In this document: positions 1 to 5,279 of the stretch, piece by piece
Numbering within the stretch: position 1 is the first letter of the stretch
Layout: every line of letters begins with the position of its first letter
From: Ch71 sp050945695
Lineage (GTDB): Bacteria; Chloroflexota; Anaerolineae; DRVO01
Direction: 5' to 3'
Length of the DNA stretch: 5,279 nt
Assembly: GCA_050945695.1 (NCBI GenBank)
Contig: JBMNTK010000248.1
Span: 1-5,279, forward strand
Program-made: the position numbers and the translations under genes
Notes under the pieces: generated by a model
The model's input: the letters and a program-made list of their open reading frames with translations, nothing else
Databases searched by the model: none
Told to the model about the DNA's origin: nothing

Positions 1-1180
1 GCCAGTCCTCACTTGGCTCACGGATCCCAAAGGACATCGTGTCACCTGCATCGTCAACGACGACTCGGTTGCCACCGTTCGGTAACGCCCTACCGCCAGC
101 ACGCATTTTCCAGCGACCTTGGCACACGAACTCAACGGCCTCCTGCTGAGAGCGACCGTCCCGCGCGTTGCTGAGCAACGCACTCACGAAGGTATCAGCA
201 TCCTCTCGAAACCGCTCCCAGACGACAGTCTCACTCCATGCGGATGCGAATGGACATACCACGCAGCCTACTCGTGCAAGACCGTACCGATACGCTTCAT
301 TCAGGAGTAAGCCTCTCTGAGCCGAGTAGAGATAGACAGCTGCTGTAGGCCAAGAGATGATCGGGCGGGCGTTCACCTGGACGCCATGCTTGCCTCCCTC
401 TGATATCTGCGGGTACTGCGATCTCCTCTGGCTCTCCTCATGCCTCGTGCCTTCGAAGACCATGGCACGTACCGCGGCCTTGCCGAGATGAGCCCGCAAG
501 ACCGCGAGGGTCGGTGCTGACTTGTGCACCGTGCAACACCAGCGCTGCAGACGGCTCGGCGGCCCCAGCTCCCGCCAGGTCTGAGTGGCCGGCTTTTGGG
601 ACCGAGCGGTCAGAAACGTCAGTTCAGGAAACCGTGCCTTCGCCCGCTCCACCGCTTCGTAAGTGGCACTGATTTCCATCGTGGTGTCGCTAAAGACGAC
701 CACGAACTGGTCCGGTGGCAGGGTTCGCTGCACCAAGTCCAGGACTACCAGGGAGTCCTTACCGCCGCTGAAGGCTACGGTGGCGATATCCACCTTGCGC
801 CGGTACTGATTGTAGGTGCGGTCAATGAACTCGATCGCCCGGTGGACCAGCCCGCTCATGATGTAAGCGTTCTTGCTCAACATTGCCGGCACATCTACCG
901 GCTCTAGCCGGAGGTCTTTCTCTTGAAACTCGATCCTCGGCCTCTCGAAAAAGCCTCCGCCCTTGGCTTCCGCCACCTGGCGGCCTCGGTAGTAGTACCG
1001 CCGGTCCACCGCCCAGAGCAGTGGCTCCTGTACCCGGTCGTACTGCCACTCAGTGTCGAACCCGAATAGGTCCAGCTCCTCGAAGAAGACAGGACGCACC
1101 TCACCTTGGATGGCGCCATCGTCGCCGTCGGTGAGGAGGACACCCCCCGTCTCCTCGTCCCAGATGGTGTGGTAACTCAC
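1..1180 (-). CDS. PAPS reductase-family PP-loop protein (DndC/BrxP-like), C-terminus cut by window edge
   Basis: Seen: the frame is open from GTG 1180 to the left edge, giving 393 residues with no stop. Residues 138-143 read SGGKDS, the PP-loop ATP-binding motif of the PAPS reductase/N-type ATP pyrophosphatase superfamily. Cys215-Cys216 (RWCCTVHK) and Cys306-x-x-Cys309 (GCVVCPF) form the CC...CxxC set that holds a [4Fe-4S] cluster in APS reductases and is also found in DndC-type proteins. An EGTRHEES segment at 243-250 is typical of the fold. The N-terminal about 120 residues (WDEETGG at 7-13, YYYRGRQ at 62-68) form a family-specific extension. The ECGLH catalytic motif of assimilatory CysH is absent in the visible part, so sulfate assimilation is unlikely. 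Start choice: GTG overlaps the upstream stop as GTGA and has GGGGGAG 5 nt upstream. Inference: the enzyme adenylates or thiolates a substrate, possibly DNA, as part of the operon with the gene at 1177-3651. The family is near certain; the substrate is unknown. The remaining C-terminus lies outside the window. Confidence 0.93.
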   Translation of the reverse strand, partial: MSYHTIWDEETGGVLLTDGDDGAIQGEVRPVFFEELDLFGFDTEWQYDRVQEPLLWAVDRRYYYRGRQVAEAKGGGFFERPRIEFQEKDLRLEPVDVPAMLSKNAYIMSGLVHRAIEFIDRTYNQYRRKVDIATVAFSGGKDSLVVLDLVQRTLPPDQFVVVFSDTTMEISATYEAVERAKARFPELTFLTARSQKPATQTWRELGPPSRLQRWCCTVHKSAPTLAVLRAHLGKAAVRAMVFEGTRHEESQRRSQYPQISEGGKHGVQVNARPIISWPTAAVYLYSAQRGLLLNEAYRYGLARVGCVVCPFASAWSETVVWERFREDADTFVSALLSNARDGRSQQEAVEFVCQGRWKMRAGGRALPNGGNRVVVDDAGDTMSFGIREPSEDW

Positions 1181-3651
1181 CGCCACTCCCCCGTATCCGC
1201 ATCGGATTTGCTCGCGCGGGTCCACGGACCCGCGGCACCCCACAAGGTGCCTTGCTCGTCCCGGTAACCTCGGGACGGTTCGGCGATCTCGATCTCGCGC
1301 TCCAGGCAGTACCGGCCATCGCCCAGGGCACGGAACTCACGCCGGCCCAGGGCGACAACCACCTCCTCAAGGCATGGAGACAACCCGAGCAGAGGCAACT
1401 GCGCCGCTATCTGCTCCGCGGTAAGCGCGCAGCCGGCCATCTCCAGGATCTGGCCGATTGCTTGGGACAGCCCCTGGCCTGCATCTGCCCCTGGTGTGCG
1501 CGAGGTGCCTGAGTCTCGCCCCTCCTTCGCCCACTCGGTCAGGTTGTACATGTCACCAACGGCAGTGAACCTGACGGTCTCAGACTCCAGGATGGCCCGT
1601 GCTGCCTCCGGCGTCAGGTGCTGGTGCGAGGGAAGCCTCCAATTCGCCTCGCTCGTCAGCTCCTCAAGGCTCATCGGCCGGCGGTGCGCACGCAGGGTAG
1701 CCAGGATGGCCCTGGACTGGGCTCTGACCACCCCCCGGCCGCGTTTGGGCAGATCCGTGAGCCCCCACTCGGTAAGGCCATAGGTGCCCCTCTTGCCCAC
1801 CCAGGCGAAGTACTGTGGTTCACTGTTGAGACGGGCATGCACACTGTTCGGGGCCATGGCCTTGCCTGGACCCAGATGAGCATTGACCTCGGCAGCAATC
1901 TCCCGGTAATGGGCTGGCCTGCCAATGCGGCGCAGCGCCAGCGCTATCTGCCGCGTGCGAGGACGCACTCTTCCCTTCAGGTACCAGTCACCAGTGCGAG
2001 GATCATGGCGTAAGCCCGGACAGGTGCGCAGACAGACAGAGATGAAGGCGTCGTCCCAGGCAGAGCCCTGTCCGCCAGGCGCCTGGCGTTCCCGGAGTCG
2101 CTGGATCAACTCGGTCCTGGAAAGGCCAAGAGGGTATTCGCTGAGCAGGTCACGGAGTGCCTCCCATATTTGGCGCACGTGTGCCAGGTCGTGGTTCGGA
2201 TGCACCCAGACACCTAGCTCGTCATTCCAACCTGAGAAGCTGCCAGCCTCGGCGATCAGCCGTATCACCGCCGCTGGATCAACCGCACCTGGCGGCACTG
2301 CATGAGCTAGTGCTCTCGCCAGTCGCTCCGACGTCATGACCCCTCCCGCCTCAGCCAGAACCTCCTGTAGGAGCAGGCGGAGAGGGGCCACGACCTTCAC
2401 GCGCAGGTGGTGCTGCAGGATGCGGAATGACTTCCCCTGCAACTGCCTGATTCGCTCCCGCGTAAGGCCCAGCTGGCGACCGATCTCCTCGAGGGTCTGC
2501 GGCTCGCCTTGTAGGCCTAGCCGAAGCCGGACTATCCGAGTGTTGCGCTCGCCCACGAAGCTCAGCCAAGCATCCACAACCTCTTCCAGTGTCTGACGGG
2601 CCAGTGCCTCCCGCTGGAATGGGTTCAGCTCGAGTCCTAGCGCCTCTTGCTTGAGAGCATCTTCTCCCTGCGCCAGGAGCCAGTCGGTGTAGATCCTAAG
2701 CTGCTCAAGGACCTCCGGCCTGGACTGGCTGAACCCTGCGGCATCGTGCACTAGCTTCTGGATTGTATGAATGCCTGAGGCGATCAGGCGAGCTGTCTCC
2801 TGCGCGTCTAGTCCGAGGCGTGATATGCCGATCGCCGGCCCTGCCAGAATGGCTTTGTACGCAGGCGCTACGAGCGCTGAAGGTTCATTAGGTTGAGCCC
2901 GGTGCAGGTCGGGAGCGGGATTGGGGTCGCAAGGGCGGAGAAGGTACTCCGCCAGTCTCTGACGCACCTCCGCTAGGGATTTCCGGCCGAGGTTGCGGAT
3001 AGACAGCAGCTCCTCGTCACTCAGGGCCTCAAGCTGCTCGACCGTCATCACCCGGGCTCTCAAGAGGGCGTTCCGCGGTCGAAGTGACAGGCCCAGGCGA
3101 TCTATGGGTGTTCCCAGCTCCTGCCCGGTGGGCTCGCACGGTCGGTGTGGGCTGCTTTCCTTCTCTCCCAAGAGCCTCGCCAGCGTACGTAGCGCCTCCC
3201 TTGCCGAGAACACATCCAGGTAGCCGGTGTCGGTCAGGTCCTCCACGGTCAGGCCCCTGAGGTGCCCGACCCGGGTGAGACCCAAGCGAAGTAGCGCCAT
3301 CTGGGTACCTTCCGCCAGCCCCATCGCCTCGATGGGGATATCGGCGATTCTGGCCCACTCCGCCTGACTGGGTCCGCACTCCCAGATGCCTGCGAACTGG
3401 CGTAGCTTCTCCTGCACCTCCAAGAGGGATTTGGCGCCGAAGTTCCTGAGCCCAGCCAGCTCGAATGACGTGGCGCTAGCAACCTTGCCTACCGTTACCA
3501 GGTGCGCACGTTCGAGGCAGTTCCGGGCGCGGCGCGAGAGGCCCAGACACAGAACTGGGGCCGTAAGGGCCACGTAGGGCAAGCTGATCTGCAGCTCATC
3601 AAGCAGGGTAGGATAGGTGGCCAGTTTCTCTCGGTGAACTACTACATCCAT
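1177..3651 (-). CDS. Multi-domain DNA-binding protein: RpoA-CTD-like repeats, sigma-70 region 4, winged helices (HARE-HTH-like)
   Basis: An 824-residue protein counted from ATG 3651. Domains seen in order: (1) an alpha-CTD-like unit at about 36-86, with RRARNCL and NFGAKSLLEV matching E. coli alpha-CTD VRSANCL and NLGKKSLTEI, so the counterparts of the DNA-contacting Arg265, Asn268, Gly296, Lys298 and Ser299 are kept; (2) a degenerate unit at about 107-161; (3) a second clear unit at about 183-237 (NLGRKSLAEV); (4) a degenerate unit at about 276-326; (5) sigma-70 region 4 at about 342-416, with TLEEIGRQLGLTRERIRQ nearly matching the E. coli sigma-70 region 4.2 helix-turn-helix; (6) winged-helix units at about 422-490, 492-561, 562-631, 641-706 and 726-784. 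Those ending near 631 and 706 finish in YGLTEW and YNLTEW, as HARE-HTH domains do. There is no sigma region 2 or 3 and no catalytic motif, so it is not a complete sigma factor. Start: an in-frame TTG at 3678 would add 9 residues, but AGGAGG lies inside that extension, favouring ATG 3651. Likely role: DNA recognition or transcription control for the coupled PP-loop enzyme (inference). Confidence 0.92.
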   Translation of the reverse strand: MDVVVHREKLATYPTLLDELQISLPYVALTAPVLCLGLSRRARNCLERAHLVTVGKVASATSFELAGLRNFGAKSLLEVQEKLRQFAGIWECGPSQAEWARIADIPIEAMGLAEGTQMALLRLGLTRVGHLRGLTVEDLTDTGYLDVFSAREALRTLARLLGEKESSPHRPCEPTGQELGTPIDRLGLSLRPRNALLRARVMTVEQLEALSDEELLSIRNLGRKSLAEVRQRLAEYLLRPCDPNPAPDLHRAQPNEPSALVAPAYKAILAGPAIGISRLGLDAQETARLIASGIHTIQKLVHDAAGFSQSRPEVLEQLRIYTDWLLAQGEDALKQEALGLELNPFQREALARQTLEEVVDAWLSFVGERNTRIVRLRLGLQGEPQTLEEIGRQLGLTRERIRQLQGKSFRILQHHLRVKVVAPLRLLLQEVLAEAGGVMTSERLARALAHAVPPGAVDPAAVIRLIAEAGSFSGWNDELGVWVHPNHDLAHVRQIWEALRDLLSEYPLGLSRTELIQRLRERQAPGGQGSAWDDAFISVCLRTCPGLRHDPRTGDWYLKGRVRPRTRQIALALRRIGRPAHYREIAAEVNAHLGPGKAMAPNSVHARLNSEPQYFAWVGKRGTYGLTEWGLTDLPKRGRGVVRAQSRAILATLRAHRRPMSLEELTSEANWRLPSHQHLTPEAARAILESETVRFTAVGDMYNLTEWAKEGRDSGTSRTPGADAGQGLSQAIGQILEMAGCALTAEQIAAQLPLLGLSPCLEEVVVALGRREFRALGDGRYCLEREIEIAEPSRGYRDEQGTLWGAAGPWTRASKSDADTGEWR
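1186..1192 (-). promoter_or_regulatory. Shine-Dalgarno site for the PP-loop gene, inside the end of the upstream gene
   Basis: GGGGGAG on the minus strand lies 5 nt before GTG 1180. It sits in the last codons of the upstream gene, whose TGA (1179-1177) overlaps the GTG by the bases GTGA. This fixes the non-ATG start and indicates translational coupling, so the two proteins are probably made in linked amounts. Confidence 0.7.
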
Positions 3652-3661
3652 CGCCAGCCAT

Positions 3662-3667
3662 CCTCCT
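3662..3667 (-). promoter_or_regulatory. Shine-Dalgarno site deciding the ATG 3651 start
   Basis: AGGAGG on the minus strand lies 10 nt before ATG 3651. The spacing is slightly long but acceptable. The alternative TTG at 3678 lies upstream of this site and has no comparable motif before it, and another ATG at 3661 is out of frame. Confidence 0.6.
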
Positions 3668-3687
3668 GGAGGCGCCAAGAAACGTCA

Positions 3688-3893
3688 CGGCGCGAGAAGA
3701 GCGCCGAGTTAGCCGGAGCAGATACTACTCAATCAGCAGTCATTACCTCTGGCAGTCAAGCGAACACAGCCGCCTGCTGGGCGTGCAGGCACCCCACCGA
3801 CGCGTTGGCCTGCGGCTTCCCACGAGATGGTCGTGGGCGTCCCCCCGGTGAGCCACCGCACATCGGGCCCCTGGGCGCAAGCGCCCCGCCCAG
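3688..3893 (-). other. Untranslated region with four GC-rich stem-loops, candidate structured 5' leader
   Basis: No supported gene lies in this part of the divergent intergenic region. Four perfect stems are visible in plus coordinates: CTGGGCG/CGCCCAG (3871-3877 with 3887-3893, with an alternative nested GGGCGC-AA-GCGCCC at 3873-3886); CCCACGA/TCGTGGG (3819-3825 with 3831-3837); GCCTGC/GCAGGC (3772-3777 with 3785-3790); CGGCGC/GCGCCG (3688-3693 with 3701-3706). The GCAGGC strand could instead pair with a second GCCTGC at 3808-3813, giving two mutually exclusive folds. If the leftward operon starts near 3903, all of this is leader RNA. It matches no riboswitch or small RNA I recognise, and GC-rich DNA makes short stems by chance, so a functional RNA is only a possibility. 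Confidence 0.35.
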
Positions 3894-3909
3894 TGCCGGC
3901 CAGCGCGCC

Positions 3910-3938
3910 ATGTTAGCTAAATATCGGCCAAGTGAAAA
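3910..3938 (-). promoter_or_regulatory. Candidate sigma-70-type promoter for the leftward operon
   Basis: On the minus strand, TTTTCA (3938-3933) and TAACAT (3915-3910) are separated by exactly 17 bp. Each matches the consensus at 4 of 6 positions. They lie in the one AT-rich island (about 3909-3960) of an otherwise GC-rich intergenic region. The -10 overlaps a small palindrome, TTAGCTAA (3913-3920). Predicted transcription would start near 3903, leaving a leader of about 250 nt. An alternative -35-like TTGACT at 3759-3754 has no -10 at a usable distance. Confidence 0.35.
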
Positions 3939-4009
3939 GCGCACTTTAGCCACAAATGCCGCTGACGACTGGCCTGTAATGATCCTGTCCACATGACCGC
4001 ACTTGGCCG
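3925..4009. repeat. 10-bp perfect inverted repeat with 65-bp spacer in the divergent promoter region
   Basis: CGGCCAAGTG at 3925-3934 and CACTTGGCCG at 4000-4009 are exact reverse complements, with centres 75 bp apart, close to seven helical turns. The left arm overlaps the -35 and spacer of the candidate leftward promoter. The arrangement would suit a pair of operator half-sites read from either side. No flanking target duplication is visible, so a miniature transposon is not supported. Confidence 0.4.
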
Positions 4010-4028
4010 CTGGGCAGCCCCTCCCCCC

Positions 4029-4057
4029 TTGCCTCCCGCTCCCCTCGCCCATACCAT
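4029..4057 (+). promoter_or_regulatory. Candidate promoter for the URO-D-family gene
   Basis: TTGCCT (4029-4034) and TACCAT (4052-4057) are separated by 17 bp, each with 4 of 6 consensus matches. They sit at the downstream end of a C-rich pyrimidine tract (about 4018-4050). The start point would be near 4064, about 55 nt before GTG 4120. This is the best-spaced pair I found, but it is weak. Confidence 0.3.
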
Positions 4058-4070
4058 ACACCAAACTGCT

Positions 4071-4084
4071 CAGGCATTAGCCTG
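4071..4084 (+). other. Small stem-loop in the 5' leader of the URO-D-family gene
   Basis: CAGGC-ATTA-GCCTG forms a perfect 5-bp stem with a 4-nt loop, extendable by one G-T wobble. It lies 24 nt before the ribosome-binding site, between the candidate promoter and the start codon. No T-tract follows, so it is not a terminator. It may have no function. Confidence 0.25.
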
Positions 4085-4107
4085 GCGGCGCAGCCCAGAC
4101 CATCATC

Positions 4108-4112
4108 GGGAG
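4108..4112 (+). promoter_or_regulatory. Shine-Dalgarno site deciding the GTG 4120 start
   Basis: GGGAG lies 7 nt before GTG 4120. The next in-frame ATG (4144, residue 9) has no such site before it and would remove part of the typical N-terminal helix, so GTG is preferred. Confidence 0.6.
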
Positions 4113-4119
4113 AATAGCA

Positions 4120-5211
4120 GTGGCCATTACGCGGCAAGAACGAATGCGACGCGCTTATTTCCACGAGGAAATGGACCGCCCCGCCGTCTACACTCGCACC
4201 GGCTACCCCGCCAATGACCCCACCTACAATAAGGTCAAGGCCCTCTTTGCCCAGTACGGCGACCTCAAGCTCGGCTGGAATGGCCGCCAGTTCGAGTCTC
4301 AGATCGAGGTCCAGCACTGGACCGAGCCCTACAGCGAGGACTTCGAACGCCGGATCACCGTCCTGCCCACCCCCAAAGGCGAGCTGCGCTCCACCCGCCT
4401 GGTCAGCCTGCACGGCCACCCCGGGCTGGACGAGACTTACTTCATAAAGAACCGCGAGGACGCCGAGAAGTATCTCTCCCTGCCTATGCCCGAGCTCGGG
4501 CCGGTGGACCGGTCGGGCTACGATGCCCTCTGGGCCGAGATCGGCGATGCCGGCATCGTTGAGGCAAGCATCGGACAGAACCCCGGTGGCACCGTGGCCG
4601 GGCTCTGCGGCTCCGACGCCTTCGCCATCATGTCCCTCACCGACCGCGACATCATCCACGCCCTGCTTGAGCGCCACATGCAGATCATGATGAACAGCGT
4701 CAAGGCTCTCCTGGCCGCAGGCATCGGCCCCTACTTCAGCCTCCAGGGCCAGGAATACATCGTGCCGCCCCTGCATGGGCCCAAGGACTTCTACGACTTC
4801 AACGTCCGCTACGACAAGCCCATCATGGACCTGATCCACGATGCCGGCGGCCGCATACACGTCCATTGCCACGCCAGCATCAAGAAGGTCATCCAAGGCT
4901 TCATAGACGAGGGCGTCAACGTCCTGCATCCCTTCGAGGCCCCACCCATGGGAGACATCACCCCCCGCGAGGCCAAGGAATTCGCCCGGGGCAAGCTCAC
5001 CCTGGAAGGCAACATCCAGATCGCCCGCATGTACGAGGCTAGCCCCGATGAGATCCGGGCCGAAGTGGAAGCCCTCATCCGCGACACCTTCGACGACCAC
5101 CGCGGCCTCATAGTCTCGCCCACCGCCTCGCCCTACATCCCCGGCGAGGGCGAGAAGTGCTATCCCCAGTACAAGGCGATGGTGGATACCGTCCTGTCCT
5201 GGAAGGGCTAG
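4120..5211 (+). CDS. URO-D-superfamily protein (methyltransferase-like TIM barrel), not HemE
   Basis: A 363-residue protein of typical length for the uroporphyrinogen decarboxylase superfamily, which includes HemE and the MtaA/MtbA methylcobalamin:coenzyme M methyltransferases. Seen: the N-terminal helix (TRQERMRRAYFHEEMDRP), ASIGQNPGG at 149-157, YFSLQGQEY at 205-213, the barrel-strand motif RIHVHCHASI at 245-254, VLHPFEAPP at 268-276 and LEGNI at 295-299. The RQAGRY signature of true UroD is missing (RTGYPANDP occurs at about 26-34), so haem synthesis is unlikely. Where MtaA-like enzymes have zinc-binding His-x-Cys, this protein has His249-Cys250-His251. The usual C-terminal ligand Cys is replaced by SPTASPY at 333-339, although Cys347 is nearby. 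No signal peptide or membrane segment is visible, so it should be cytoplasmic. It is probably a corrinoid- or methyl-group-handling enzyme, or an uncharacterised relative; the substrate is unknown. It stands alone, divergent from the leftward operon. Confidence 0.93.
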   Translation: MAITRQERMRRAYFHEEMDRPAVYTRTGYPANDPTYNKVKALFAQYGDLKLGWNGRQFESQIEVQHWTEPYSEDFERRITVLPTPKGELRSTRLVSLHGHPGLDETYFIKNREDAEKYLSLPMPELGPVDRSGYDALWAEIGDAGIVEASIGQNPGGTVAGLCGSDAFAIMSLTDRDIIHALLERHMQIMMNSVKALLAAGIGPYFSLQGQEYIVPPLHGPKDFYDFNVRYDKPIMDLIHDAGGRIHVHCHASIKKVIQGFIDEGVNVLHPFEAPPMGDITPREAKEFARGKLTLEGNIQIARMYEASPDEIRAEVEALIRDTFDDHRGLIVSPTASPYIPGEGEKCYPQYKAMVDTVLSWKG

Positions 5212-5253
5212 CCGCGAAGGTCACGAACGAATCACCAGGAGAAGTCAGAGGGG

Positions 5254-5279
5254 CGCCGCTTGGCCCGGGCCAAGCGGCG
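5254..5279 (+). terminator. Perfect 26-bp palindrome, probable terminator stem
   Basis: CGCCGCTTGGCCC is followed directly by its exact reverse complement, starting 43 bp after the TAG of the URO-D gene. As RNA it would form a stem of about 11 bp closed by a 4-nt loop. Four G residues precede the left arm, so the stem may continue beyond the window if C residues follow. The window ends at the last palindrome base, so whether a T-tract follows cannot be seen. A protein-binding site or palindromic repeat is the alternative. Confidence 0.55.

Noticed and set aside
165..181. Short palindrome with 8-bp arms around one central base
   Set aside because: It lies inside the PP-loop coding sequence in ordinary codons (Leu-Leu-Ser-Asn), and a single short palindrome of this size is expected by chance.
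524..907. Plus-strand open frame of 127 codons
   Set aside because: It lies opposite the PP-loop gene, whose frame carries conserved SGGKDS and Cys motifs through this same stretch. It is a shadow.
1177..3651. Interpretation as a functional sigma factor
   Set aside because: Only region 4 is present. Regions 2 and 3, needed for core polymerase binding and -10 melting, are absent.
3502..3996. Plus-strand open frame of 164 codons crossing the start of the leftward operon
   Set aside because: It is antisense to the N-terminal part of the alpha-CTD/sigma protein, with an Arg/Pro-rich translation and no domain.
3756..4064. Minus-strand open frame of 102 codons in the intergenic region, between the two genes
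   Set aside because: It has no Shine-Dalgarno before the ATG, a low-complexity Gly/Arg/Pro-rich translation, no recognised motif, and it overlaps the candidate promoters and stem-loops. A small real gene is not excluded but is not supported.
3652..4119. Searched the intergenic region for tRNA, CRISPR repeats, known riboswitch cores and insertion-sequence ends
   Set aside because: There is no T-loop consensus, no regularly spaced repeats, no riboswitch core that I recognise, and no terminal repeats with target duplications.
3946..5100. Long minus-strand open frame of 384 codons opposite the URO-D gene
   Set aside because: It is a shadow produced by the strong G/C third-position bias of the real gene. 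Its translation is Val/Gly/Ala/Asp-rich with no recognisable domain, and there is no ribosome-binding site.

Overview
This window comes from a GC-rich bacterial genome. The third codon positions of the right-hand gene are strongly G/C-biased. The mix of a URO-D-superfamily enzyme with a large multi-domain transcription-like DNA-binding protein would fit an uncultured environmental lineage (for example Chloroflexota, Armatimonadota or a deep Firmicutes group). That placement is a guess from family impressions; nothing in the window fixes the taxon.

Layout. The left two thirds is a leftward (minus-strand) operon of two overlapping genes. The first gene (ATG at 3651, stop at 1177-1179) encodes an 824-residue protein. 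It has a string of RNA-polymerase alpha-CTD-like helix-hairpin-helix units (two clear, two degenerate), a sigma-70 region 4 module without regions 2 or 3, and several C-terminal winged-helix domains, at least one resembling HARE-HTH. The second gene starts with GTG inside the stop codon of the first (GTGA overlap). It encodes a PAPS-reductase-family PP-loop protein with an SGGKDS motif and a CC...CxxC cysteine set, and it runs off the left edge, so its C-terminus is not visible. It is easily missed because it is open to the window edge and starts with GTG.

The right third holds one rightward gene (4120-5211, GTG start) for a URO-D-superfamily TIM-barrel protein. It lacks the haem-pathway UroD signature and has His-Cys-His where methylcobalamin:coenzyme M methyltransferase-like members have His-x-Cys. 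A perfect 26-bp palindrome lies 43 bp after its stop, at the window edge, and is probably its terminator.

The 468-bp divergent intergenic region (3652-4119) has no convincing gene. It holds candidate promoters in both directions, a 10-bp perfect inverted repeat spanning 3925-4009, and a run of GC-rich stem-loops that would fall in a roughly 250-nt 5' leader of the leftward operon.

Working together. The PP-loop enzyme and the alpha-CTD/sigma-4/HARE-like protein are translationally coupled and so probably act in one process. PAPS-reductase-family PP-loop proteins occur in DNA phosphorothioation (DndC, SspD) and in type 4 BREX (BrxP), and HARE-HTH domains are linked to DNA-modification and restriction systems. 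A nucleic-acid modification or defence cassette is therefore the best hypothesis, but it is inference. The URO-D gene shows no visible functional link and probably marks the edge of the accessory segment.
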